The translations under genes were made by a program, and so were the position numbers. Below are positions 44,038-53,033 of a stretch of DNA of 64,000 nt, in pieces. The DNA is from UBA6059 sp040219045 (GTDB lineage Bacteria > Bacteroidota > Bacteroidia > Cytophagales > Cyclobacteriaceae). How positions within the stretch are numbered: the stretch's first letter is position 1; each line of letters starts with the position of its first letter. The notes below the pieces were generated by a model. That model had not been told where the DNA came from. It saw only the letters and a program-made list of their open reading frames with translations, and ran no database searches. The DNA is taken from assembly GCA_965229505.1 (NCBI GenBank), contig OZ245881.1, positions 1,178,001 through 1,242,000 on the forward strand. The letters run 5' to 3'.

Positions 44038-44973
44038 TTGGCGTGCCAACCACAGCAAGGCTGCAACTGCGGTGGTGAAACCGCCGAACAACCTGATCAA
44101 AAGTGGACCTGGACCACAGAGCGCTTTGATGCCGCGGTGAACAAAGTAAGGGCCGGGAGAGACCTCACCCCGGACGTATGGCCCGATGGTGGACAGGTAG
44201 CAGTCCTGCTATCCTTCGATGTGGACAATGAGACGGTGGCATGGTGGGACGGTGAGCCGACAGCCACAGACCTGTCACGCGGTGAATACGGGTCAAGGGT
44301 AGCACTAAAACGAGTAGTCGACCTACTTGAGCATAAAAGAGTACCAGCTTCCTTCTTCATTCCGGCACTTAGTTTGAAAACCTCACCGCAGATGGCAGAT
44401 GAGATCAAGCGCCTACCCCGGCATGAGTTTGCCGTACATGGCTGGATTCACGAGCGCAACGTCCGCGTTCCACCAGCTCGGGAAAAAGAGATGATTGTAG
44501 ACGCTAAGAAGATGCTAATGGACATCACTGGTGAGGAACCGACAGGCTACCGTGCTCCATCATGGAACTTCAGCGATGCTACTCCTTCGATATTGATGGA
44601 GATGGGGTTCACTTATGAAAGCTCGATGATGGCTGATGATCGACCCTATGAGTTAGTCATCGATGGCCAACCTACCGGAATAGTGGAACTGCCCGTCGAG
44701 TGGATCTTAGATGATGCTCCCCTACTCAACCCGAGAGGCGGACGCTATACTAACCCAAGAGAAGTACTTCAGGTATGGAAAGATGAATTTGATGTGGCCT
44801 ATGAAGAGGGTACGATGTTTCTCCTGACCATGCATCCGCACTACATCGGTCATCGCTCGAGAATTGTAGTGCTAAAAGAGCTCATTGAGTATATCCAATC
44901 AAAAGAGAATGTCTGGTTTGGGACTCATCAGGAAGCTGCTGTGTATGTGAAGGAAAAAGCTGGTATGAACTAG
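44038..44973 (+). CDS. Polysaccharide deacetylase family protein, signal peptide lost by frameshift
   Basis: The intact catalytic frame runs from a TTG at 44038 (311 residues). NodB-type motifs: LLSFDVDNET (two Asp), HGWIHERN (His pair for the metal), and GYRAPSWNFSD. It is close in style to PgdA/PuuE-type peptidoglycan or allantoin deacetylases. The true start was surely the ATG at 43985: removing one 17-bp repeat unit gives MKNLSLFLLVGALACQPQQ, a classic lipoprotein signal. As it stands, that ATG leads to a stop after 14 codons. The gene may be a pseudogene, a phase variant, or a sequencing error. Opposite strand to both ATP-grasp paralogs. Confidence 0.75.
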   Translation: MACQPQQGCNCGGETAEQPDQKWTWTTERFDAAVNKVRAGRDLTPDVWPDGGQVAVLLSFDVDNETVAWWDGEPTATDLSRGEYGSRVALKRVVDLLEHKRVPASFFIPALSLKTSPQMADEIKRLPRHEFAVHGWIHERNVRVPPAREKEMIVDAKKMLMDITGEEPTGYRAPSWNFSDATPSILMEMGFTYESSMMADDRPYELVIDGQPTGIVELPVEWILDDAPLLNPRGGRYTNPREVLQVWKDEFDVAYEEGTMFLLTMHPHYIGHRSRIVVLKELIEYIQSKENVWFGTHQEAAVYVKEKAGMN

Positions 44974-45009
44974 AAATAGAATCTAATATCAAGTTCATTA
45001 CCCATCCGG

Positions 45010-45828
45010 CTAAAGCTGTTTTATGTAATACTCAATCCCAGGCCCTATTTTTTCTGCTACTAGATTAGAAATTCTTTTATCCGCAGCAGCACCCGGGGTT
45101 TTGTTAGTATCGAATAACACCAGTTCACCATCGTGGAAGCAATAATCAAACTTGCCAAAATCAAACTTCAGTCGATCTATTGCTTCAAGCACGACTGAAG
45201 GTGCTTCAACCTCTCTTCGGGTATAATTTGTATGACTTTTTATGACGGCATCTTTTGATCTCAACTCAATTGCTCGATGACGGTCTCCCAAAAATGAAAT
45301 TAGGCCAGTAGTATATTCATCACCTTTCCTCTGTGGTAAGAATTTTTCGATGACAAAGTCTTCTGAGCTTTTGAAATAGTCTGGCACCTCCTGAATAGAA
45401 GAATATACTACATAACCTTTTCGAACAAGGCCTAAGCTCTTTTTAAGTAAATGAATCCCCTTTCCCCATTTGGACTTTAATCTCAACTCAGGATAACCGT
45501 TGGAGTTGAGGTTGGGTTTTACAAATACCTCACCCTCATAATCTGAACTTGCATCAACCAAATTTGTACTGACCTTCCTTTTTGAAATATCATGAATGCC
45601 CGGATTGATTACTAATCCCTGAAACTGCTCAATCGCTTCAACATACGAACGAGGGGTTATGGTTAAGTCAATTTGTGGTATGAGAATATCTCCCTCAATT
45701 GGGCGATCCAGCCCATTATAAAATGTAACTCGATAGCCTTTGTCGCGCCATAGATTGGCCAAAAAGTGAATAATAAGCATATTATCTACCTTTTGCCTCT
45801 TATGTTGAAGAATGGCTATTCTTGTCAT
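45010..45828 (-). CDS. ATP-grasp-like protein, paralog B
   Basis: 272 residues, with about half its residues identical to paralog A by eye, including NGLDRPIEGDILIPQIDLT, DISKRKV, GEVFVKPNLNSNGYPELRLKSK and KFDYCFHDGELVLFDTNKTPG. The last motif supplies the metal-binding Asp/Asn, and the lysine in VFVKPN would bind ATP. Its ATG overlaps the GntP permease stop by four bases (ATGA), so it is translated with the permease. Possible role: activation of an acid imported by the permease, but that is inference. Confidence 0.55.
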   Translation of the reverse strand: MTRIAILQHKRQKVDNMLIIHFLANLWRDKGYRVTFYNGLDRPIEGDILIPQIDLTITPRSYVEAIEQFQGLVINPGIHDISKRKVSTNLVDASSDYEGEVFVKPNLNSNGYPELRLKSKWGKGIHLLKKSLGLVRKGYVVYSSIQEVPDYFKSSEDFVIEKFLPQRKGDEYTTGLISFLGDRHRAIELRSKDAVIKSHTNYTRREVEAPSVVLEAIDRLKFDFGKFDYCFHDGELVLFDTNKTPGAAADKRISNLVAEKIGPGIEYYIKQL

Positions 45829-47147
45829 CCGACAATCATATTAAGAATTAGCACTACCACCAGCACACTCAAGCCCTGAGCCGCACTTACAATAGAGTAA
45901 CTACGATAGGCGTCAGCTACTTTCAGTCCACTAAACTGACTCACCACCCAGAAATAAGAATCATTGGCATGCGAGAAAGTCATAGCTCCTCCACCAATCG
46001 CAATGACACAGAGGGTAACGAACATGGGGCTCACCCCGCTCATTCCTATCATCGGTGCAAGTAGCGAGCTGGTGACTACAATAGCAGCCGTCGATGAACC
46101 CTGAGCCGTCTTCAGGATGGCCGCTACCGCAAATGCAGCTAGCAGAATGACCATTCCACTTTGATCGCCTCCTCCAACAAGTCCGGTGAGATGTGCTGTT
46201 AAGGAAGAAGCCTTCAGCACAGCTCCAAAAGCACCACCCGCTCCAGTGATGATGAGAATGGGGCCTGCTTGCGAAATAGCAGTGGTGGTCAATTGGGTGA
46301 AGACTTTGACGCTCTCTAGTTTTAGACAAAAGAGGCCCACAAATACGCTGATCAAGAGGGCTATCATAGGATTACCAACAAAGTCAATGAACGTCAAGTC
46401 CCATGAAGCCAGATTGCTGATGGTGCCCAAACTGATCAATAGTATTGGCAAAACAATAGGCACCAAAGCACGCCAGGGGGCCAAATTCACCGCATTGCTA
46501 CTCTCTGATTCTCGTGCTTCGGGTAGCTCCGATATTACATTTCTGGTAAGTCGTGTGCCAAGCCATAGCGCCATAGGTAGTGTCACAAAAGCCACAAAAA
46601 AACCGGTAAGGATCACGAGACCCAAATAAGAGGTGGCTCCAAGGTTGCCAGCTGCAGCAATAGGCCCGGGTGTAGGGGGCACTAGTGTATGTGTGGCATA
46701 GAGGCCCGCCGCTAAACCTACAGACAGACTAGCCGGAGTTTGCCCGGTGCGCTCACTGATTTGCTTCACGAGTCTGGAAAGTATTATAAACCCGGCATCA
46801 CAAAACACCGGAATCCCTACAAAAGCACCCAGGAAACTTAACGCGACCATGGGGTGCTTCTGACCAATACCATTCATGAGTCCCGAAGCAATGGTCTGCG
46901 CTGCACCAGACTGCTCCATCATCATACCGAGGATACTTCCCAGTACGATGATCACCCCAATAGAGGCAAGTAGTCCCCCAAATCCTTCACCGATCTTGAT
47001 GACCACTTCCGGTAGGGGCAGCCCCAAGGCCAAACCTGCACCCAAAGCTGCGGTTATCAGCGACAGAAATGGGTGCCACTTCCAAACCGAAATAGACACA
47101 ATGATCCAGCAGACGGCCAGCAGGAGAATGAGGAAAGCCGTGATCAA
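45825..47147 (-). CDS. GntP-family gluconate/organic acid permease
   Basis: 440 residues, about twelve hydrophobic helices. Family motifs include LGLPLPEVVIKIGEGFGG, VGIPVFCDAGFIIL, THTLVPPTPGPIAAAGNLG, and TAQGSSTAAIVVTSSLLAPM, which are typical of GntP/GntT/DsdX symporters. It imports gluconate, serine or a similar hydroxy acid with protons. No gluconate kinase is adjacent; instead an ATP-grasp-like gene overlaps it. Confidence 0.87.
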   Translation of the reverse strand: MITAFLILLLAVCWIIVSISVWKWHPFLSLITAALGAGLALGLPLPEVVIKIGEGFGGLLASIGVIIVLGSILGMMMEQSGAAQTIASGLMNGIGQKHPMVALSFLGAFVGIPVFCDAGFIILSRLVKQISERTGQTPASLSVGLAAGLYATHTLVPPTPGPIAAAGNLGATSYLGLVILTGFFVAFVTLPMALWLGTRLTRNVISELPEARESESSNAVNLAPWRALVPIVLPILLISLGTISNLASWDLTFIDFVGNPMIALLISVFVGLFCLKLESVKVFTQLTTTAISQAGPILIITGAGGAFGAVLKASSLTAHLTGLVGGGDQSGMVILLAAFAVAAILKTAQGSSTAAIVVTSSLLAPMIGMSGVSPMFVTLCVIAIGGGAMTFSHANDSYFWVVSQFSGLKVADAYRSYSIVSAAQGLSVLVVVLILNMIVG

Positions 47148-47193
47148 AGTTTTAGTTTGTCATGCACGCTTTTTAGAAAATACCTCGCAAGCA

Positions 47194-47916
47194 CTACTTG
47201 TACTCAATGGCCAGAACCTCATCAAAATCAGGGTTGACAGATCGGGCGAACTGTATCGCGGCGTGATCTTCTTCGAGCTCATTGAAGTAGAACACTCCCC
47301 CCTCGCTTCTTTGCTTATCCAGATCTCCTTGCATGTCCTTCAGACCTTGCATATATGGGGCATAGCTCTCATCCGGACCCGTAGATTTCACAACGAAAAG
47401 CAATGCCGGCTCATTGAAAGGTGCTTCCCATCCTGTCGGCATGTTTGATCCGAAGTGGAAGACATTGCCAGGCTCCATCACCTGACGCTTGCCCTCACTG
47501 CACAGTACCCAGCTACCGCTAATGGTATAGATCATACTCTCGGTAGGGTGTGGGTGCTCAGCCAAGAACATACCGGGTTGTAGCTCTATAAAGAACGACC
47601 GCATATTCTCAGCATAAAGCAAAGGCCCAAAAATACCTTCATGCGTCATGACACCTACCGACTCAACGGCATCTCTGATATCAGTGATGATTTCAATATT
47701 CTTAGCATGCTGAATATACTCAGGCGATACCGCAGTGGCGGCAACCACCTCGGCAGGTTTGATCTCATCTGGATTGGCAGGCTGAGCTACTGCCGGATGG
47801 GTATGTGCTTCGCCACCGTCATGGCTGTGTCCTCCCTCTTCAGCATTTTCGGGTGCAGGTTGGCTGCAAGCCCAAAACAGGGATAAGGCAATTACTAGTA
47901 CAGTTGAATGTCTCAT
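47194..47916 (-). CDS. Cupin-domain lipoprotein with His-rich N-terminus
   Basis: 240 residues. A signal peptide ending near Cys16 (FWACSQ; a poor lipobox at -3/-2) is followed by a short His-rich segment (HSHDGGEAHTH). The cupin motif 1 is clear in GMFLAEHPHPTESMIYTISG; motif 2 (GSNMPTGWEAP) lacks the usual His. It may be a metal-binding cupin of the periplasm or envelope. It directly follows the RND pump gene (43-base gap) and shares the His-rich theme of the cluster, suggesting a role in metal handling. Confidence 0.65.
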   Translation of the reverse strand: MRHSTVLVIALSLFWACSQPAPENAEEGGHSHDGGEAHTHPAVAQPANPDEIKPAEVVAATAVSPEYIQHAKNIEIITDIRDAVESVGVMTHEGIFGPLLYAENMRSFFIELQPGMFLAEHPHPTESMIYTISGSWVLCSEGKRQVMEPGNVFHFGSNMPTGWEAPFNEPALLFVVKSTGPDESYAPYMQGLKDMQGDLDKQRSEGGVFYFNELEEDHAAIQFARSVNPDFDEVLAIEYK

Positions 47917-47958
47917 GTTGAATAGTTAAGGTTAGTATGATTGAATTTAGTGATAATG

Positions 47959-50900
47959 TCAGTTCGTTGATAGGTTTTCGTGATGATTGTGATCCGGATC
48001 GTCCAGCAGGCCATAGACACACGGAATGACGAAAAGATTGAGTACAGTCGCCGAAAGCAGTCCTCCCAGGATCACCATTGCCATAGGGCTTTGAATTTCA
48101 TTACCGGGTTCTCCGCCTTTGACCACTAGCGGGATTAATGCCAAGCCCGTAGTAAAAGCAGTCATCAATATAGGATTGAGTCGATCAATTGCGCCTGCCT
48201 TGATCAATTCTAGGCCTGCCAGCCCTTCTTTATGAAGGTCTTCATATCTGGAAACGAGTAGTATCCCATTTCTCGTCGCAATGCCGAACAGGCTAATAAA
48301 TCCGATGGTCGCTGCGATGCTGATAATCCCAGAGGTAAAGTAGACAATCAGAATACCTCCGATCAGGGCCATGGGTAAGTTGAGCAATACAACAAGTGCC
48401 AGCCTGACCTTTCGAAACTCGAAATAGAGCAATAAAAATATGACCAGGATGGCGAGGACTGCAGTCAGAAGCAGGAGTTGGGATGCACGGGACTCACTCT
48501 CGAACTGGCCACCGTACTCGATTCGATATCCTTCTGGTAAGTCTACTGAAGTGCCAACAGCCTCCTGAATATCAGTAACAGCACTGCGCAGGTCACGGCC
48601 CTGGACGTTTGCTGCAACCACAATCTTGCGTTGTACGCCCTCACGACTGATGGATCCCGGGCTGCTGACCGAGCTAACAGTCGCCAACTGATCCAGGGTG
48701 GTATACCGATGATCCGGCAAGCTGATCAACATACCTGGTAGCCGCTCAATACTTGTTCGCTCCTCTTTGCGGTAGCGGACGACCAGATCAAAATACTGCT
48801 GACCTTCATAGATCTCACCGATCTCCTCTCCCGCTATCGCAATATCAACCTGCTCCATCAGATCGTGCACTGTCATACCATAGGCAGAGAGCATCTGCAT
48901 ACGGGGTTTGATCCTTATTTGGGGTACCTCTATCTGCTGATCGACAGCTACATCGGCCAGGCCTGAGATAGGCTGAATAGTGCGCTCAATTTTTTTGCCC
49001 AACTCAAACAGACGCTGTAGATCGGGACCAAATATCTTGATGGCGATATTGGCTCGCGTACCCGAAAGCATGTGATCGATGCGGTGTGCAATCGGCTGTC
49101 CGAGGGTGATGTTTGCACCCGGCACCATGGTCAGTTTGTCCCTTACTTCTTGAAAAAAGACTTCTTTACTTTTTCCATTCAAGACGAACGGTGCATCTAC
49201 TTCAGCAGCATTGACCCCTTGTGCATGTTCGTCGAGTTCGGCTCGGCCGGTGCGCCTGGTCACTACCGAAATCTCGGGAAGCTCCAGCAACTGCTGCTCG
49301 ACCAGCAACCCTGTCTTGTTACTCTCCTCCAGCGACATACTCGGCGGGCCCACCACGCTAATGACCAACGAGCCTTCATTGAATTCTGGTAAGAAGCTCC
49401 TACCCAACTGCGTGAGTAGCAGCAGACTCACGGCCAGGCCAATGGCTGTGACAGCAATAACAACTTTGGGAACCTTCAATGCACGGGTCAACACCGCACC
49501 ATAATATTTCTGTAGCCATAGCTCCACCCGCGTACCTTTTGCCTGCCTCTCTAGTGACTCGTCACTTTTGAGGAGATAGGAGCAGAGTACTGGTGTAACT
49601 GTGACAGCTACTGCCAATGAAGTAAGCACCGAGGTGATAAAAGCGATCCCTAGCGGCTGGAGAAGTCGGCCTTCCATACCCCCAAGAAAGAAGAGCGGCA
49701 CAAAGGCCACTATGATAATGAGGGTCGCGATGATGATCGAACTACGTATTTCAATCGAAGCGTCCTTTACCACTTTAATGATAGACTGCTTCTGGTCACT
49801 CCGTTTTTTGTGATTCTCTCTGAGTCGCTTGAATACATTCTCAACGTCGATGATCGCATCATCTACCAGCGCACCAATCGCAATTGCCATACCACCAAGA
49901 CTCATGGTGTTGATCGAATAACCAAGGCTGTTGAGCACGATGATAGACACCAGCAAAGAGATAGGTATGGCCACCAGAGAAATCACTGTAGTCCTCCAGT
50001 TCATCAGAAAGATGAAAAGCACGATGGACACGAAAAATGCGCCTTCAAGCAATGTTTCATTTAAGTTGCTTATCGAAGCTTCGATAAAATCCGACTGTCG
50101 AAAGATCTGACTTTCGATTTCTACAGTTTCCGGTAGGGTGCTTTGAAGATCGGCTATGGCTGCATCAAGTCGCCCTGTCAACTCAAGTGTATTGACCTCA
50201 GGCTGTTTGGCGATCGTCAGAATGATGGCCGGAGAAGCATTAAGCGATCCATCTCCTATTTTGTCAGACCCCCCTATTTTCACCTCTGCCACATCGCTGA
50301 TCTTCACGGCCTGTCCGTTGACTGACTTGACCAGCGCCTGCTCCAGGTCTGCTACCCTACTCGCCCGACCGCTTCCTTTGATCAGATATTGATTGCCGTA
50401 TTGATTGACAAAGCCACCGGTTGCATTGGCGTTAGCTTCTTCTACTTTTTCCACCAACTCGGCCAGCGTAATACCATAATGCTTCAATCTTCCAGGGTCA
50501 GCGAGCACCTGGTACTGCTTGAAGTCGCCACCGATGACCACTACATTGGCGACCCCAGCGATGGACTTGAGCCTTGGTCGGATCGTCCAGTCAGCGAGCG
50601 TTCGCAGCTCCATTGGTGATAACCTATCGGAAGTCACGCCCAGCAGCATGATCTCACCCATGATCGACGAGATAGGTGCCATGGTCGGTGTGCCCACACC
50701 AGAGGGTAACGCCTCTGACACGGTGGGGATACGCTCACTCACTATCTGGCGCGCGCGGTAGATGTCGGTACCCCAATCAAACTCTACCCAAACGATAGAA
50801 ATGCCGGGTGCCGATGAAGATCGAATGCGCCTAACATTCGGCGAACCATTGAGAGCGGTCTCTAGCTGGTAGGTCACCAAACGCTCGACCTCCTGCGCCT

Positions 50901-51069
50901 CGAGCCCATGTGCCTCAGTCAGCAAGGTGACGGTAGGCGCGGTGAGATCGGGGAACACATCGACATTCATCGTGCGGGCAAGATAGATGCCAGCCAGGCT
51001 GAGCAATGCCGCCCCTATTAATACGGCCAACCGATTCTGAAGCGATATATCGAGAATCTTAGTTAACAT
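47959..51069 (-). CDS. Heavy-metal efflux RND pump (CusA/CzcA family)
   Basis: 1036 residues. Twelve helices with two large periplasmic loops. The HME-type helix-4 motif GGMAIAIGALVDDAIIDVENVF contains the acidic residues used for proton transfer, and ANIAIKIFGPDL and IDHMLSGT lie in the pore domain. It would drive a tripartite inner-to-outer membrane efflux of divalent or monovalent metal ions with the adaptor and channel encoded upstream. Metal specificity (Zn/Co/Cd against Cu/Ag) cannot be fixed from here. Confidence 0.92.
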   Translation of the reverse strand: MLTKILDISLQNRLAVLIGAALLSLAGIYLARTMNVDVFPDLTAPTVTLLTEAHGLEAQEVERLVTYQLETALNGSPNVRRIRSSSAPGISIVWVEFDWGTDIYRARQIVSERIPTVSEALPSGVGTPTMAPISSIMGEIMLLGVTSDRLSPMELRTLADWTIRPRLKSIAGVANVVVIGGDFKQYQVLADPGRLKHYGITLAELVEKVEEANANATGGFVNQYGNQYLIKGSGRASRVADLEQALVKSVNGQAVKISDVAEVKIGGSDKIGDGSLNASPAIILTIAKQPEVNTLELTGRLDAAIADLQSTLPETVEIESQIFRQSDFIEASISNLNETLLEGAFFVSIVLFIFLMNWRTTVISLVAIPISLLVSIIVLNSLGYSINTMSLGGMAIAIGALVDDAIIDVENVFKRLRENHKKRSDQKQSIIKVVKDASIEIRSSIIIATLIIIVAFVPLFFLGGMEGRLLQPLGIAFITSVLTSLAVAVTVTPVLCSYLLKSDESLERQAKGTRVELWLQKYYGAVLTRALKVPKVVIAVTAIGLAVSLLLLTQLGRSFLPEFNEGSLVISVVGPPSMSLEESNKTGLLVEQQLLELPEISVVTRRTGRAELDEHAQGVNAAEVDAPFVLNGKSKEVFFQEVRDKLTMVPGANITLGQPIAHRIDHMLSGTRANIAIKIFGPDLQRLFELGKKIERTIQPISGLADVAVDQQIEVPQIRIKPRMQMLSAYGMTVHDLMEQVDIAIAGEEIGEIYEGQQYFDLVVRYRKEERTSIERLPGMLISLPDHRYTTLDQLATVSSVSSPGSISREGVQRKIVVAANVQGRDLRSAVTDIQEAVGTSVDLPEGYRIEYGGQFESESRASQLLLLTAVLAILVIFLLLYFEFRKVRLALVVLLNLPMALIGGILIVYFTSGIISIAATIGFISLFGIATRNGILLVSRYEDLHKEGLAGLELIKAGAIDRLNPILMTAFTTGLALIPLVVKGGEPGNEIQSPMAMVILGGLLSATVLNLFVIPCVYGLLDDPDHNHHENLSTN

Positions 51070-51246
51070 GATGTGGACGATTGATGCTTGTTACATTCTA
51101 CCTGGTAAGTCAGCCTGATCAAAATGTCTAATCGCAGGATAGCTTGAATTAAGATTTCGACAGGCTCAGTCTGACACAGCTTTTGAGTACAATTCAAACT
51201 CGATAAGGCAGATGCAGCCATTACACGTGCAGGATATTTATAACAA
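51070..51246. other. Gap between pump and adaptor genes with a REP-like fragment
   Basis: 177 bases. TTTCGACAGGCTCAGT at 51155-51170 resembles a short repeat phrase common in intergenic palindromes of many bacteria. A weak 7-bp inverted pair (TTGAATT at 51144-51150, AATTCAA at 51191-51197) encloses it. No gene is seen. Confidence 0.35.
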
Positions 51247-52755
51247 CTAGTGCGCATGACCGTGACTTGGGGTTTGACCTGACATAGAGGTCATCTTGAC
51301 CTGAAAAGCTCCTTCTGTAACGACCCACTCATTGGCGGTGAGTCCATCCAGCACTTCGACCCAACGGCCATTGCGCCTACCCAATGCTACCTCACGCCGC
51401 TCGAAGCTTTCGCCTCCAAGCTGGACAATGACGGAATAAGTGCCATAATCTTCCAATAGTGCTTCAGTGGGCACTACCAAGGCCTTTCCGGCTCCTCCGA
51501 CACCCACTTGCACCTCAGCATAGCCACCGTCAGGCTGCTCTACCTCTTCATTGACCTGCACATAGATGGGCAACATAGGGTGATCATCCTCGACTTCTTT
51601 GCCTATCGATAATATGCTACTACCAGAGGCGAGCATATCCGACCAGCTATCCATGCTGGATTGATACCATATGTTGTGAATGGACTCCAGGCGATGGTTG
51701 TGAGAAGGACTGACCTGGACAATCAATAATTTGGACTTGTGTGTGCCCACGGTAACCAATGAGGTGCCTTCTTTTACATAGCTGCCATTGGTGGTTTGGA
51801 AGGATTTTACAAACCCGTCATAGGGGGCATACACCTGCTTACCATTTTGAGAAAAGCCATTGTTGAGGGCATCAAAACTGGACTTAGCGACCTTGTACCG
51901 CCCCTCTACCTCCTCAAAGTCAGCTCTGGATACTATCCTGGATTCGTACAGCTTAAGCTTGCGATCATACTCGGACTTAACTCGTTCGTAGATGCTTTTG
52001 GCATTGGCCACTTCTGTTGCCAGGTTATTGGCTGTTAAGCCCTCGCTGCTGATGGTGGCAAGCAATTGCCCCTTCCTTACTTCAGCACCTTCGGTAAGAT
52101 TTAGGTCAGTATATGTGACTACTCCTGAAGTAGTGGCCACAAGCGATTTGTAAGTATTGGGCGCCTCCTCCCAGATGCCTGAAGTATGGATGACGTCATA
52201 CATCTCTCCTTCCACAACCGGCTTGGTTTGAAAGGCGATCTTCCAGGCCTGCTCCTTGAGAAAGCTGATGGCATCCACTTCTTCTTCCGGGGTAGAATTA
52301 CTAGCCGCCTCAGCCAGGCTTCCGTAGACCGTCACGTTAGTTAACACAATCTGGTCACTGTATGCTGGCGTTTCCAAATCAAATATCAGCTGATAGCTAC
52401 CGGCTTCTTTGGGCTGAAGTGCCGGTGTGAAGATACCTGGAGAACTGGGCGCATCGACCTTATGGCGGATGCCTTTGGTTCCCTTCACCAGACTTACTGT
52501 CACTGTCCCATCGGTTATGGGCTTGTGTCTTTCCAGCATAGTAAAATGTGCAGCAAACCTACTTGTCTGACCTACCACCAGTGCGGGAAACTCCACAAAC
52601 AGCTCTATCTTGTCCGTCCAAATGGTCTCACTCCTGCCGGGGACACCCGTCTCCTCTCCAATATGTCCACCGTCAGCATCATGCTCATGGCCATGTTCCT
52701 CCGTTGATTGACAACCGATGAACGTTATGACTAATAATAAATAGAAATACTTCAT
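51247..52755 (-). CDS. Efflux RND periplasmic adaptor (CusB/CzcB type)
   Basis: 502 residues. Signal peptide with possible lipobox (FIGC about residue 15), a His-rich start (HGHEHDADGGH), a beta-rich domain with MLERHKPITDGTVTV that is typical of long Bacteroidota CzcB-type adaptors, then the barrel-sandwich and hairpin (VTYTDLNLTEGAEVRKGQLL, coiled region about 260-300) and membrane-proximal domain. It ends in HGHAH. It links the RND pump to the TolC-like channel. His-rich ends probably bind metal. Confidence 0.87.
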   Translation of the reverse strand: MKYFYLLLVITFIGCQSTEEHGHEHDADGGHIGEETGVPGRSETIWTDKIELFVEFPALVVGQTSRFAAHFTMLERHKPITDGTVTVSLVKGTKGIRHKVDAPSSPGIFTPALQPKEAGSYQLIFDLETPAYSDQIVLTNVTVYGSLAEAASNSTPEEEVDAISFLKEQAWKIAFQTKPVVEGEMYDVIHTSGIWEEAPNTYKSLVATTSGVVTYTDLNLTEGAEVRKGQLLATISSEGLTANNLATEVANAKSIYERVKSEYDRKLKLYESRIVSRADFEEVEGRYKVAKSSFDALNNGFSQNGKQVYAPYDGFVKSFQTTNGSYVKEGTSLVTVGTHKSKLLIVQVSPSHNHRLESIHNIWYQSSMDSWSDMLASGSSILSIGKEVEDDHPMLPIYVQVNEEVEQPDGGYAEVQVGVGGAGKALVVPTEALLEDYGTYSVIVQLGGESFERREVALGRRNGRWVEVLDGLTANEWVVTEGAFQVKMTSMSGQTPSHGHAH

Positions 52756-52795
52756 GGGATTAGTGTTTTGAGACCATTTGGACTTGTGCGCTCCA

Positions 52796-53014
52796 TTAGT
52801 GAATTACGGTAGATCGGGTTTTCGTCGTGTCACTCGTGATCGTAAATTCCTCTTGCTCCGTATTATCACCGGCTTCATGCGAATGACCGTCAGCTCCGTG
52901 TGAGTGATCGGCACCCGGTCCGTGTTCATGACCGTGCTCCTCGGTGGTGGTCTTACCCCCGCATGCTGTGAAGAAGAGTAGACCAATTGCGAGTATGATG
53001 TTTGATATTTTCAT
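52796..53014 (-). CDS. Small His-rich lipoprotein
   Basis: 72 residues. Signal peptide with a lipobox-like FFTAC at about Cys18, then a segment with repeated HGHEHG, HSHG and HSHE. It is placed between the channel and adaptor genes on the same strand. Probably a periplasm-facing metal buffer or chaperone. Short, but the signal, His pattern and operon context make it convincing. Confidence 0.7.
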   Translation of the reverse strand: MKISNIILAIGLLFFTACGGKTTTEEHGHEHGPGADHSHGADGHSHEAGDNTEQEEFTITSDTTKTRSTVIH

Positions 53015-53033
53015 AATTATTGGATTGTTTGGT

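Noticed and set aside
49072..50761. Several plus-strand frames opposite the RND pump
   Set aside because: All are shadows with low-complexity or Ser/Thr-rich composition.
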